Shown here: piece after piece, positions 32,769 through 40,910 of the stretch
How positions within the stretch are numbered: position 1 is the stretch's first letter
Layout of the letters: each line of letters begins with the position of its first letter
DNA from: CAURNT01 sp963526495
GTDB taxonomy: Bacteria > Fusobacteriota > Fusobacteriia > Fusobacteriales > Leptotrichiaceae
Assembly (NCBI GenBank): GCA_963526495.1
Contig: CAURNT010000008.1
Span: 1-40,956 of the forward strand
Direction of reading: 5' to 3'
DNA length: 40,956 nt
Position numbers and translations under genes: made by a program
The notes under the pieces: generated by a model
Database searches by the model: none
What the model was told of the DNA's origin: nothing
The model's input: the letters and a program-made list of their open reading frames with translations, nothing else

Positions 32769-33644
32769 TTAATATTTTTTAATATTTTTAATTAATATAG
32801 TTATAAAGAATATTATTACAGCTATTATAATAACAGCTGGTCCTGAAGGAATAGAAACCTCAAATATTAAAGGTAACAATATTCCAAGTAAACAACTTAA
32901 AGTTGAAAACAATATACTATATACTATAAAAGTTTTAATATTTTTAGATATATTTCTAGCTGAAGCTGCTGGTATCAAAAGCAATGCTTCAACTAAAGAA
33001 GCTCCTATTATTTTTACAGAAGCTACTGTAACTATTGTAATTATAAGTATAAATACATAATCTAAAAATATAACATTAACTCCTCGAACCATTGAAATAT
33101 TTTTATTAAAACTTGAAAATAGAATTTTGTTATACCATAACATTACAAGTCCAATTAAAACTATATTTACTACAACTAAAACTAATAAATCTAAATCTGA
33201 AACTGTTAATATAGAACCAAATAAAACAGATTCTAACATATGGGAATTAACTTTACCAGATATGTATATTATTAATATTGCTCCTATAGCAATAGATAAA
33301 GATAAAAATATACCTATCAATGTATCTGTCCCCATATAAGTTCTATTTCTAGTATAATTAATTATTATCGCAAATATTATACAATATCCAAAAAGCATAA
33401 TATACGGAGAGTCATAAGATTCTCCTAAAAGAACTCCTATCGCAATACCTGCAAGAGCAGCATGTCCAATAGCTTCTGAAAAAAAAGCCATTTTTTTTAT
33501 TATAACCATAGTACCAATTCCACCTAATATTGGTCCTATCAAAAATGATGCAATTATTGAATTAATTACAAATCCATATTTAAAAAAATCAGGCAAAATA
33601 CCACTATTTACTAAATCAACAAAGTATAATCTTAAAAATTCCAT
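32769..33644 (-). CDS. Metal ABC transporter permease, ZnuB-type (ABC-3 family)
   Basis: 291 residues with about eight transmembrane helices. Family marks include GGIGTMVIIKKMAFFSEAIGHAALAGIAIG near 40-68 (ends GGIGTM and HAALAGIA cited) and VKIIGASLVEALLLIPAASARN near 210-230, the coupling and pore-lining parts of ZnuB/MntB permeases. It moves zinc, manganese or a similar ion with the adjoining ATPase and binding protein. AAGGAG ahead of the ATG; eight bases follow the ATPase gene. Confidence 0.92.
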   Translation of the reverse strand: MEFLRLYFVDLVNSGILPDFFKYGFVINSIIASFLIGPILGGIGTMVIIKKMAFFSEAIGHAALAGIAIGVLLGESYDSPYIMLFGYCIIFAIIINYTRNRTYMGTDTLIGIFLSLSIAIGAILIIYISGKVNSHMLESVLFGSILTVSDLDLLVLVVVNIVLIGLVMLWYNKILFSSFNKNISMVRGVNVIFLDYVFILIITIVTVASVKIIGASLVEALLLIPAASARNISKNIKTFIVYSILFSTLSCLLGILLPLIFEVSIPSGPAVIIIAVIIFFITILIKNIKKY

Positions 33645-33652
33645 ACTGCTCC

Positions 33653-34345
33653 TTACGAGAATATTTCAAATATTCTTTCATCTTTTAATTCTTCCTCTGG
33701 TACCCCTGTAAATACAAGAGAAGATTTTATACAGCTTACTTTATCTGCTATCCCAATTATTTGTTTAATATTATGGTGTATCCATATTATTGTAACACCT
33801 TCTTTTTTTAATTTCTTAATTTTTTCTATAAAGAAATTTTCACAAACTGTATCTATTCCATTAAAAGGCTCATCTAATATTAATAAATTTGGTTTAGGAT
33901 ATAGTGATTGGGCAAGACTTAATCTTTGTAATTCTCCACCAGAAAGTTCTCCTAATAATCTATCTTTTTTATCATACATATCTATACTCTTAAGTATATT
34001 ATTTATTTTTTCTTTCAATTCCTTATTTGCTTTAAAAAAACAAGGTTTCTTTTGATATATCATTATAAAAAAATCCCAAACAGTAATCGGTATAGTTTTA
34101 TCAAAATCTAATTTTTGAGGTACATAACCAATTCTAATATAATCATCATACTTTATTAATATATCCCCTTCGTGCGGCATCATAGATAATAAGGATTTAA
34201 CTAAACTTGATTTACCTCCACCATTAGGACCTATTAAACAATGTATACTTCCACTATCTATTTTTAAATTAATATCTTCTAAAATTTTATTTTCACCTAA
34301 AGTGAGAGAAAAATTTTTAAATTCTATTTCTAACCCTTTACACAT
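33653..34345 (-). CDS. Metal ABC transporter ATP-binding protein, ZnuC-type
   Basis: 230 residues from ATG 34343-34345, preferred because GGAG sits six bases upstream; an in-frame ATG four codons earlier lacks a good site and would overlap the previous gene. Walker A GPNGGGKSS (39-47), Q-loop YVPQKLDF, signature LSGGELQRLSLAQSL (134-148), Walker B LLILDEP (154-160) and the switch His in WIHHNI are present. It powers the ZnuB-type permease next to it. Confidence 0.93.
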   Translation of the reverse strand: MCKGLEIEFKNFSLTLGENKILEDINLKIDSGSIHCLIGPNGGGKSSLVKSLLSMMPHEGDILIKYDDYIRIGYVPQKLDFDKTIPITVWDFFIMIYQKKPCFFKANKELKEKINNILKSIDMYDKKDRLLGELSGGELQRLSLAQSLYPKPNLLILDEPFNGIDTVCENFFIEKIKKLKKEGVTIIWIHHNIKQIIGIADKVSCIKSSLVFTGVPEEELKDERIFEIFS

Positions 34346-34346
34346 A

Positions 34347-34910
34347 CTATTCTCCATTCATCCGGTTTATCAAATCTTCACCTTTCAAAGGTACTATTAC
34401 TTTAAATTTATCTATATTTTTGATAGCATCTTCTGCATCTTTTATCATTCCTTTATAATACATAATATTATTTTCAACCTTATCATCACTCAATTTTGAA
34501 GAAAGTATAAAATTACCTATATGAACATCATTACTTTTACCTATATAATACACAATATTATCATTTTCTACCTTAGTCCATTCTATAGACCCTCTTTTAA
34601 TCCATAAATCATCTTTGACAAATGGATAAATATTTTCAGTTTCTAATTCATTAACATCTTTAAATTCACTAAGTTCAGTATTTAATTCTAATTCAGTTGA
34701 ATAGTTATATAAATCTGAATAAAGACCATTTTCATCACTATTAAAATTCTCAAAACTACTTATCTCATTATTTGATAATATTTTGTCAGTTTTCTTTATA
34801 TTTGTTAAAAATATTAAACTTATTGATAATAATAAAATTAACATAACACTTATATATACATATCTATTTTCTTTAGTATTCTCTAAAGGTTTAATTTTTT
34901 TTATCTTCAC
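34347..34910 (-). CDS. Single-pass membrane protein, first gene of the metal-uptake operon
   Basis: 187 residues from a GTG start (34908-34910) with AGGAG five bases ahead. A short basic cytoplasmic tail (KIKKIKPLENTKENR) is followed by one transmembrane helix (about 19-40, YISVMLILLLSISLIFL) and a soluble outside part rich in acidic and Asn residues. No known domain. The operon promoter lies upstream, so it is coexpressed with the ABC transporter and ends two bases before the ATPase start. A role in metal uptake is inferred only from position. Confidence 0.7.
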   Translation of the reverse strand: MKIKKIKPLENTKENRYVYISVMLILLLSISLIFLTNIKKTDKILSNNEISSFENFNSDENGLYSDLYNYSTELELNTELSEFKDVNELETENIYPFVKDDLWIKRGSIEWTKVENDNIVYYIGKSNDVHIGNFILSSKLSDDKVENNIMYYKGMIKDAEDAIKNIDKFKVIVPLKGEDLINRMNGE

Positions 34911-34936
34911 TATTGCTCCTATAACTTTTTTATTGA

Positions 34937-34965
34937 ATTATAACACTTTTATATTTCTAATTCAA
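34937..34965 (-). promoter_or_regulatory. Promoter of the metal-uptake operon
   Basis: TTGAAT (34960-34965), 17-bp spacer and TATAAT (34937-34942) with TG one base before the -10 (extended -10), minus strand. The dyad AATTC-N8-GAATT (34959-34976) covers the -35 and could be an operator. Upstream of it, 34977-35045 shows only A/T-rich sequence. Confidence 0.7.
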
Positions 34966-35050
34966 GCAATCGAATTCAGTATTAAAGGATTATAAACATT
35001 ATTAAAAAGCAATTAATCAACATATTTTTTTTTGGTATTAAAATAGTATA

Positions 35051-35076
35051 AAAAAACTGAGTCTTTCGACTCAGTT
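35051..35076 (-). terminator. Terminator of the OmpA-like gene
   Basis: Stem AACTGAGTC/GACTCAGTT (35055-35063 and 35068-35076) closed by a GAAA tetraloop on the minus strand and followed by TTTTTTTATAC. It lies 12 bases past the stop codon. Confidence 0.88.
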
Positions 35077-35088
35077 AATATAATCTAT

Positions 35089-36402
35089 TTATTTTTGAAC
35101 TTCATACTCTAATTTAACACCAGTAACTGATATTTCTACACGACGATTTGGTGCTAATTCTTGTTTTAATATAGTTAAATTAGAATTTTGTGGATTAACT
35201 TTAGGTTGAGTTTCACCTTTACTTGTAGCTACTATTCTTTCTTTAACACCTAAAGTTTGTAAATAATTCTTAACTGTAGTTGCACGACGTTGTCCTAATC
35301 TATAGTTATACTCATCAGAACCTAATCTATCTGTATGTCCAACAACATCAATTTGTACTACATTTGAATAAACTTTATTTAATTCAGAAGCAAATTTCTC
35401 GATTTGAGCTTTTCCTTCAGGTTTCATATCTTTTAATTGATATCTATCAAACGCAAATAATGCATCTGCACTAATTTCTAAAGTATATTTTTGAACAGTT
35501 GGAGTTTCTTTTTCAACCTTAGTAACTGGTACTTCTTTAACTACTTCTTTAACTACTGGTACTTCTTTAACTACTTCTTTAACTACTTCTTTAACTACTG
35601 GTACCTCTTTAATTACTTCTTTAACTACTGGTACTTCTTTAATTACTTCAACTATTTGTGGAACATAAATTACTTTAGGTTCTTCAACTTTTGGAGTTTC
35701 TACTTTAGGCATCTCTACCTTAGGTGTTACAACTTCTACTGGTTTTTCAACAATAGATTCTACTGGATTATATAATTTACCAATTCTTACCCCAGCAGTA
35801 ATTCCTACTTTATTTATCACACCTTCTCTTGAATTAGCATCTTCTACCTTCTCAGTAGTTTTTGCACTTGATATTACACCTTTATCTAAATGAGTTCTTG
35901 AAGCTAATGCTTCTACTACGAATGGTCCATATTCTCCATTAAATCCTAATGCATAATATAACCCACCTGCAGCAGCTTTGTCATTAGTTGGATTTGTTTT
36001 ATCAACATCTTTAATGAAATTATATCCTAATTTACCAACTATAGCTAAAGGAGCATCTCCATTTTCTGCTTGTAATACATTCGCTTTAATTATTCCGTAT
36101 ACTGGAACACTGTGATATCTTCTATCAATTCCATCTTTTGCAAATCCATATCCATAAGTGCTATTATTGAAATTGTATTCAACCCCAGCACCTAATTCAA
36201 CTTTATATTGATTAAATGGGAAAACTTCTACATTTGCAACAAATCCTTTTTGTAAATCGTTAACGTTATCATTCTTACTGAAAAATTGGTCATTTTGAGC
36301 ATATCTTCTAAATACATCATAACCACCTTTTAATTGCACTTCAACACTTGCAACCGCACTAAGTGATACCAATGCTGATACTAATAATAATGCTTTTTTC
36401 AT
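35089..36402 (-). CDS. OmpA-family outer-membrane protein with repetitive linker
   Basis: 437 residues. A signal peptide (KKALLLVSALVSLSAVAS) precedes a beta-barrel (about 20-210) with alternating aromatic strands such as VEVQLKGGYDVF and YKVELGAGVEYNF. A linker (about 213-300) is rich in PKVE and VPVVKEVVKE repeats. The OmpA peptidoglycan-binding domain (about 305-430) carries DVVGHTDRLGSDEYNYRLGQRRA and PNRRVEISV; the segment is cited by its ends DVVGHTDR and RLGQRRA. Such proteins tie outer membrane to peptidoglycan and are abundant in fusobacteria. AGGAGG before ATG, own promoter and terminator. Confidence 0.93.
   Translation of the reverse strand: MKKALLLVSALVSLSAVASVEVQLKGGYDVFRRYAQNDQFFSKNDNVNDLQKGFVANVEVFPFNQYKVELGAGVEYNFNNSTYGYGFAKDGIDRRYHSVPVYGIIKANVLQAENGDAPLAIVGKLGYNFIKDVDKTNPTNDKAAAGGLYYALGFNGEYGPFVVEALASRTHLDKGVISSAKTTEKVEDANSREGVINKVGITAGVRIGKLYNPVESIVEKPVEVVTPKVEMPKVETPKVEEPKVIYVPQIVEVIKEVPVVKEVIKEVPVVKEVVKEVVKEVPVVKEVVKEVPVTKVEKETPTVQKYTLEISADALFAFDRYQLKDMKPEGKAQIEKFASELNKVYSNVVQIDVVGHTDRLGSDEYNYRLGQRRATTVKNYLQTLGVKERIVATSKGETQPKVNPQNSNLTILKQELAPNRRVEISVTGVKLEYEVQK
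35524..35650 (-). repeat. 30-bp tandem repeat encoding VPVVKEVVKE linker units
   Basis: About four copies of a ten-residue unit (VPVVKEVIKE, VPVVKEVVKE and a truncated VVKE extra) are coded by near-identical DNA built on ACTTCTTTAACTACTGGT (plus strand). Unit length keeps frame. The repeat lies between the barrel and the peptidoglycan-binding domain. Confidence 0.8.
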
Positions 36403-36446
36403 TTTATCCTCCTATAATATTATCTTTTATATATATATTCAATATG

Positions 36447-36475
36447 ATTATACTACATTTTTTATTTAAAGTCTA
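36447..36475 (-). promoter_or_regulatory. Promoter of the OmpA-like gene
   Basis: TAGACT (36470-36475), 17-bp spacer, TATAAT (36447-36452), minus strand, about 45 bases before the ATG. The -35 starts with TAGA, like those at 7484 and 20183. Confidence 0.65.
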
Positions 36476-36515
36476 GTTTTTAATAATAAATTTATATCTT
36501 ATATCTTCAAATTTT

Positions 36516-38579
36516 CTAATCTTTAATATTTTTAATATCAATTTTAAGATTTTCATCAACAATATTCCCTTTATTTTTTTTCAAATAATCTTGAGAAAAA
36601 TTTTTTGAAATTAAAATTTCTGTCATATTTTCTACTATATCAACTAACTTCAATTCAGATAAACCACTTTGCTTTATACCAAATATTTCTCCTGTATCAC
36701 GTATTTTTAAATCCTCTTCTGCTATTTCAAATCCATCATCTGTTTTTTCCATAATTTGTAATCTTTTTTGCGATATTTCATTTTTGGTATTTGAAACTAA
36801 AAAACAATATGCTTGCATAGAACTTCTTCCAACTCTTCCTCTTAATTGATGTAATGAAGATAATCCAAATCTTTCAGCACTTAAAATTATTATTATAGTT
36901 GAATTAGGAACATTAACTCCTACTTCAACAACTGTAGTAGAAATCAATATGTCTATTTGATTACTTTTAAATTCTTCCATAACTTTATCTTTATCTTTAG
37001 AATTTAACTTGCCATGTAAAAGTCCTATTGTATATTGTGGAAACTTTTCCTTATATTCTTCAAATGTTGCTTCAGCTGATGATAAATTTAACTTATCACT
37101 ATCAGATATTAAAGGAGAAACTACATATATTTGCCTTCCTTCTTTTATTTTATCATCTATAAATTCATACATCTTTTTTTCTTCATTTTTATTTTTTATC
37201 CATTTAGTTTTTATAGATTTTCTACCCATAGGTTTAGTTTTTATAACCGAAACATCTAAATCACCATAAATTGTAAGTGCTAAAGATCTTGGAATAGGCG
37301 TTGCACTCATAACTATTAAATTAGCATATATACCTTTATCTCTTATTTTATTTCTTTGCTCAACTCCAAACTTATGTTGCTCATCAATAACAATCAAACC
37401 TAGTTTTTTAAATTCTAAATTATCTTCTATAAGAGAATGAGTTCCAATCAATATATCTATATCTCCATTTTTTAGTTCACTATATATTTTATCTTTATAC
37501 TTACCTTTAACACTTCCAGTAAGTAATTCTACTTTTATACCATATTTAGAAAATTCTTCACAGACTTCTAAATAATGTTGTCTTGCTAATATTTCAGTTG
37601 GAGCCATTATAACCCCTTGATATGAATTTTCTGCCATATATAACAACATTACTAACGCAACAATAGTCTTACCACTTCCCACATCTCCTTGAAGTAATCT
37701 ATTAATAATCTTGCCTTCATTTAATTCTTTATGTATATCAGATATAACTTTTTTTTGATCTTTTGTTAACTCAAAAGGGAGATTTTTAACATATTCTTTT
37801 ACATACTTCTTATTATCATTTAAAAAATACATATTACTATTTTTCATATTTTCAGAATATCTATTTTTCAAAATTTTGGTTTCAAGTATAAGGGCTTCTT
37901 CAAATATAAATCTTTTTTTTGCCTCAAGGTATTCTTCATCATACTTAGGTTTATGCATATTAATAATAGCTTGTTTCCTATCCATTAATTTATTATCTAA
38001 TATAAAACTCTTTGGTAAATTTTCTTCAAAAAGAAATAAATATTTATTTATACATTCTTCTATAATACCTATTAAAAATTTTTGTGTAATACCTGAAGTT
38101 AATGGATATATAGGTTCTTTCTTGTCAACTTCATTTACCTTAACACTTCTACTATTTAATTTTATATAAGACGGATTAACCATTTGTAATGCTCTTTTTT
38201 TTCTTACCTTAGACGTCACTTGTATATTATCATTAAGAAATATAGTTTTTGATATATATGGTGCATTAAACCATACAACTTCTAAAAAATCATTATTTTC
38301 ATCTTTAATTAATGCCTTTATCATTTTTCTTGCATTAAATATATTTACTTTTAAATCAACAACTATACCTCTAACTATAGCATTTTCTCCATCTTTAAGT
38401 TCAGATATTTTTTTTAATTTAGCTGTATTCTCATAAGCTCTAGGAAAAAAATAAATTAAATCTTTAAGAGTATATATACCAAGTTTTTTTAATGAATTTA
38501 TCTTAGTTTTATATCCTTTATTACTACCTAAGGTTTTAAAATTAAAACTTTCTATTTGATCGTATACTTTATTATACAT
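36516..38579 (-). CDS. recG: ATP-dependent DNA helicase RecG
   Basis: Remodels stalled forks and Holliday junctions. 687 residues: an N-terminal wedge/OB-fold part (about 10-230, LKDLIYFFPRAYE and VRGIVVDLKV) and a two-lobe helicase. Motif I is LLQGDVGSGKTIVAL, motif II IDEQHKFGVEQR, then VMSATPIPRSLALTIYGDLD, motif V TTVVEVGVNVPNS and motif VI QLRGRVGRS. Length is normal. Its ATG directly follows the rdgB stop; GGAGAAATAG lies ahead. No clear terminator was seen after it. Confidence 0.97.
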   Translation of the reverse strand: MYNKVYDQIESFNFKTLGSNKGYKTKINSLKKLGIYTLKDLIYFFPRAYENTAKLKKISELKDGENAIVRGIVVDLKVNIFNARKMIKALIKDENNDFLEVVWFNAPYISKTIFLNDNIQVTSKVRKKRALQMVNPSYIKLNSRSVKVNEVDKKEPIYPLTSGITQKFLIGIIEECINKYLFLFEENLPKSFILDNKLMDRKQAIINMHKPKYDEEYLEAKKRFIFEEALILETKILKNRYSENMKNSNMYFLNDNKKYVKEYVKNLPFELTKDQKKVISDIHKELNEGKIINRLLQGDVGSGKTIVALVMLLYMAENSYQGVIMAPTEILARQHYLEVCEEFSKYGIKVELLTGSVKGKYKDKIYSELKNGDIDILIGTHSLIEDNLEFKKLGLIVIDEQHKFGVEQRNKIRDKGIYANLIVMSATPIPRSLALTIYGDLDVSVIKTKPMGRKSIKTKWIKNKNEEKKMYEFIDDKIKEGRQIYVVSPLISDSDKLNLSSAEATFEEYKEKFPQYTIGLLHGKLNSKDKDKVMEEFKSNQIDILISTTVVEVGVNVPNSTIIIILSAERFGLSSLHQLRGRVGRSSMQAYCFLVSNTKNEISQKRLQIMEKTDDGFEIAEEDLKIRDTGEIFGIKQSGLSELKLVDIVENMTEILISKNFSQDYLKKNKGNIVDENLKIDIKNIKD

Positions 38580-39164
38580 CTATTTCTCCAATAAATATGA
38601 TTTCAACAGCTGAAATGCTTTTGCTCTATGACTTATTTTATTCTTCTCTTCTAAAGAAACTTCGGCAAAACCTTTTTGTAATTCATACGAGAAAAATATA
38701 GGATCATAGCCATGCCCATTAACACCCTTCAATTCTTTTAATATTTCTCCATCACACTTTCCTTTAAAATGTTTAACAACTCCATTTTCTGGATAATATA
38801 TAGTAATTACTGAAATAAAATGCGCCTTTCTATTACCCTTTTTTGAATCAACAAGTTTTATCATTTTTTCACATTTTTCAACATAATTCTTACATTCTGG
38901 AAAATATCTTGCACTAAATATTCCAGGTTCTCCATTCAAATCATCTATACACAATCCTGAATCATCTGCAATAGTAGGTAGTCCTGAAATATCACCTATT
39001 GTTCTAGCTTTTATCAATGAATTTTCTTCGAATGTTTTTCCATCTTCAATAATTTCACCATTGAAAAATTCTTCTTCAGAAACAATCTCTAATCCTATTT
39101 CTGAAAATAATTTTTTAAATTCTTCTAATTTTCCTTTATTTTTAGTTGCTAACACATACTTCAT
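38580..39164 (-). CDS. rdgB: XTP/dITP pyrophosphatase (RdgB/HAM1 family)
   Basis: Hydrolyses deaminated purine nucleotides such as XTP and dITP before they enter DNA. 194 residues. Typical motifs: YVLATKNKGKLEEFKKLF at the N-terminus, GKTFEENSLIKARTIG, IADDSGLCIDDLNGEPGIFSARY, and GHGYDPIFF with FAEVSLEEKNKISHRAKAF (ends FAEVSLEEK and SHRAKA) at the end. AGGAGG before ATG. It lies between recX and recG in a DNA-maintenance operon. Confidence 0.95.
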   Translation of the reverse strand: MKYVLATKNKGKLEEFKKLFSEIGLEIVSEEEFFNGEIIEDGKTFEENSLIKARTIGDISGLPTIADDSGLCIDDLNGEPGIFSARYFPECKNYVEKCEKMIKLVDSKKGNRKAHFISVITIYYPENGVVKHFKGKCDGEILKELKGVNGHGYDPIFFSYELQKGFAEVSLEEKNKISHRAKAFQLLKSYLLEK

Positions 39165-39177
39165 TTATCCTCCTAAA

Positions 39178-39209
39178 ATTAAAACCAAACTATTTAAGCT
39201 TGGTTTTAA
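39178..39209 (-). terminator. Possible attenuating hairpin between recX and rdgB
   Basis: Perfect 10-bp stem TTAAAACCAA/TTGGTTTTAA (39179-39188 with 39200-39209), 11-base loop, overlapping the recX stop. Only a short AATTTT follows before the rdgB ribosome-binding site, so termination is probably partial. Confidence 0.45.
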
Positions 39210-39753
39210 TAACTTCATATACTACTGAATAACTATAACCTCTTGATAATAACTTTCTAAAAAGTTTCTCAATAGGTATATCATTATTTTTTTCTATAAT
39301 CTCTTTTATTTTTTTCTTTTCTTCACAATAAAACTCTTCTGAAAATTTAGAAAATATATCATTTATTACATCAATAGACACACCTTTATATATAAGATAT
39401 TTTTTAACTTTATTTTCTCCTTTATTCATATTATATTTAATATAAGAATTAGCATATTCATAATCATCTATTAACTGCATATCTTTTAATTTTTTTACCA
39501 CATCATCAATTATATAAAAATTCTTTTTATCATATTTTTCTTTAAGCTTATTTTTCAACTCAAATTCAGTCCTACTTTTTAACCCTAATATGTATAAAGC
39601 TTTATATTTCATAGATTCAAAAATTAATTCATAATATATATCAGTAATATCCATATCGACAGTTAAAGAATACATATATATAATATCTTTAGATATATCA
39701 ATAATTTCATTTTCTAAATAAATTTTATTCTTCGCTAATTTCAATATTTTCAT
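39190..39753 (-). CDS. recX: RecX-family regulatory protein
   Basis: 187 residues, slightly divergent. It shows the RecX three-helix repeat pattern: ALYILGLKSRTEFELKNKLKEKY, DVVKKLKDMQLIDDYEYANSYI (ends DVVKKLKD and DEYAN-like EYANSYI) and a final KLFRKLLSRGYSYSVVYEVI. RecX binds RecA and limits filament growth. The gene begins 29 bases inside recA with no good ribosome-binding site, so it is probably translated by coupling. Position next to recA strengthens the call. Confidence 0.88.
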   Translation of the reverse strand: MKILKLAKNKIYLENEIIDISKDIIYMYSLTVDMDITDIYYELIFESMKYKALYILGLKSRTEFELKNKLKEKYDKKNFYIIDDVVKKLKDMQLIDDYEYANSYIKYNMNKGENKVKKYLIYKGVSIDVINDIFSKFSEEFYCEEKKKIKEIIEKNNDIPIEKLFRKLLSRGYSYSVVYEVIKTKLK

Positions 39754-40813
39754 CTTCGATTATTGTATCCTCAACAGTTACACTCTCTTTTTGATCAGCT
39801 TTTATTGATTCTAATACTTTTGCTTCTATTTCAGCAAATAACTCTTTATTTTCAGACAACATTTTTTCTACATTTACTTTTCCTTGTCCTAGTCTTTCAT
39901 CCCCAAAACTAAACCAAGCACCACTTTTTCTACATATTTCTCTTTCTAATGCTATATCTAAAACCTCAGTAATATGTGAAATACCTTTTCCATACATTAT
40001 AGCAAACTTAACCTCTTTATGAGGAGGGGCAACCTTATTTTTAGTGATTTTAGCTAAGGTTTCATTCCCAATTACTTCATCTCCTTGTTTTATACTTCCA
40101 ATTCTTTTAATTTCCATTCTAACCGAAGAAAAGAATTTAAGTGCACGTCCTCCAGAAGTTGTAGTTTGAACCCCAGGTGTAAAAGAAAAACCACCAATTT
40201 TTTCTCTTATTTGATTGATAAATACTAATACAGTATCAGATTTAGAAACACTACCTGTTATTTTTCTCAAACCTTTAGACATCAATCTTGCTTGAAGTCC
40301 CATTTGTTGATCACCCATTTCACCTTCAATTTCTTGTTTTGGTACTAAAGCAGCTACTGAATCTACAATAACTACATCAAGAGCACCACTTCGTACTAAA
40401 TGATCTGCAATTTCTAAAGCTTGTTCTCCTGTATCAGGTTGTGATATTAATAATTCATCTATATTGACACCTAATGCTTTAGCATAAATAGGATCTAGAG
40501 CATGTTCTGCATCAATAAAAGCAGCTAAACCACCTTTTTTTTGTGCTTCTGCTATGATGTGCAAAGCAATTGTTGTTTTACCAGAAGACTCTGCACCATA
40601 TATCTCAACTATTCTACCTCTAGGAACACCTCCAATTCCAAGTGCAATATCGATTCCAATAGAACCAGTAGATATTGCCTTAACATCAAGTTTTCTATTT
40701 TCACCAAGCTTCATAATAGCACCTTCACCATACGATTTACGTATATTAGATAATGCCATTTCTAAAGATTTACTCTTTTCAGCTTCAAGATCAATTTCCT
40801 TTTTTTTAGCCAT
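39725..40813 (-). CDS. recA: Recombinase RecA
   Basis: Strand-exchange recombinase and SOS co-protease. 362 residues. Walker A GAESSGKTT (73-81), DAEHALDPIYAKALGV, Walker B VDVVIVDSVAALVPK-type strand, loop L1 GEMGDQQMGLQARLMSKGLRK (ends GEMGDQQ and LMSKGLRK), L2 INQIREKIGGFSFTPGVQTTTSGGRAL (ends INQIREK and TTSGGRAL) are intact. The acidic tail (IEDENIEISEE) is normal. ATG with AAGGGGG upstream. First of recA-recX-rdgB-recG. Confidence 0.98.
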   Translation of the reverse strand: MAKKKEIDLEAEKSKSLEMALSNIRKSYGEGAIMKLGENRKLDVKAISTGSIGIDIALGIGGVPRGRIVEIYGAESSGKTTIALHIIAEAQKKGGLAAFIDAEHALDPIYAKALGVNIDELLISQPDTGEQALEIADHLVRSGALDVVIVDSVAALVPKQEIEGEMGDQQMGLQARLMSKGLRKITGSVSKSDTVLVFINQIREKIGGFSFTPGVQTTTSGGRALKFFSSVRMEIKRIGSIKQGDEVIGNETLAKITKNKVAPPHKEVKFAIMYGKGISHITEVLDIALEREICRKSGAWFSFGDERLGQGKVNVEKMLSENKELFAEIEAKVLESIKADQKESVTVEDTIIEDENIEISEE

Positions 40814-40846
40814 ACAGCCCCCTTCATTTTAATTTTTATTTAATTA

Positions 40847-40875
40847 ATTTTATCATTTTAAAAGTTAAAAGTCAA
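40847..40875 (-). promoter_or_regulatory. Promoter of recA
   Basis: TTGACT (40870-40875), 17-bp spacer and TAAAAT (40847-40852) with TG one base before the -10 (extended -10), minus strand. No convincing LexA-type palindrome was seen near it. Confidence 0.72.
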
Positions 40876-40910
40876 TGTTATTTTTTTATAACACTATAAT
40901 TAAAAAAAGA

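Noticed and set aside
35491..35775. Plus-strand frame made of NYFFNYWYFFNY-like repeats
   Set aside because: Antisense shadow of the VPVVKEVVKE linker; the odd composition comes from the complement of Val/Lys/Glu codons.
40814..40910. LexA/SOS box before recA
   Set aside because: No convincing palindromic operator was found around the TTGACT/TAAAAT promoter.
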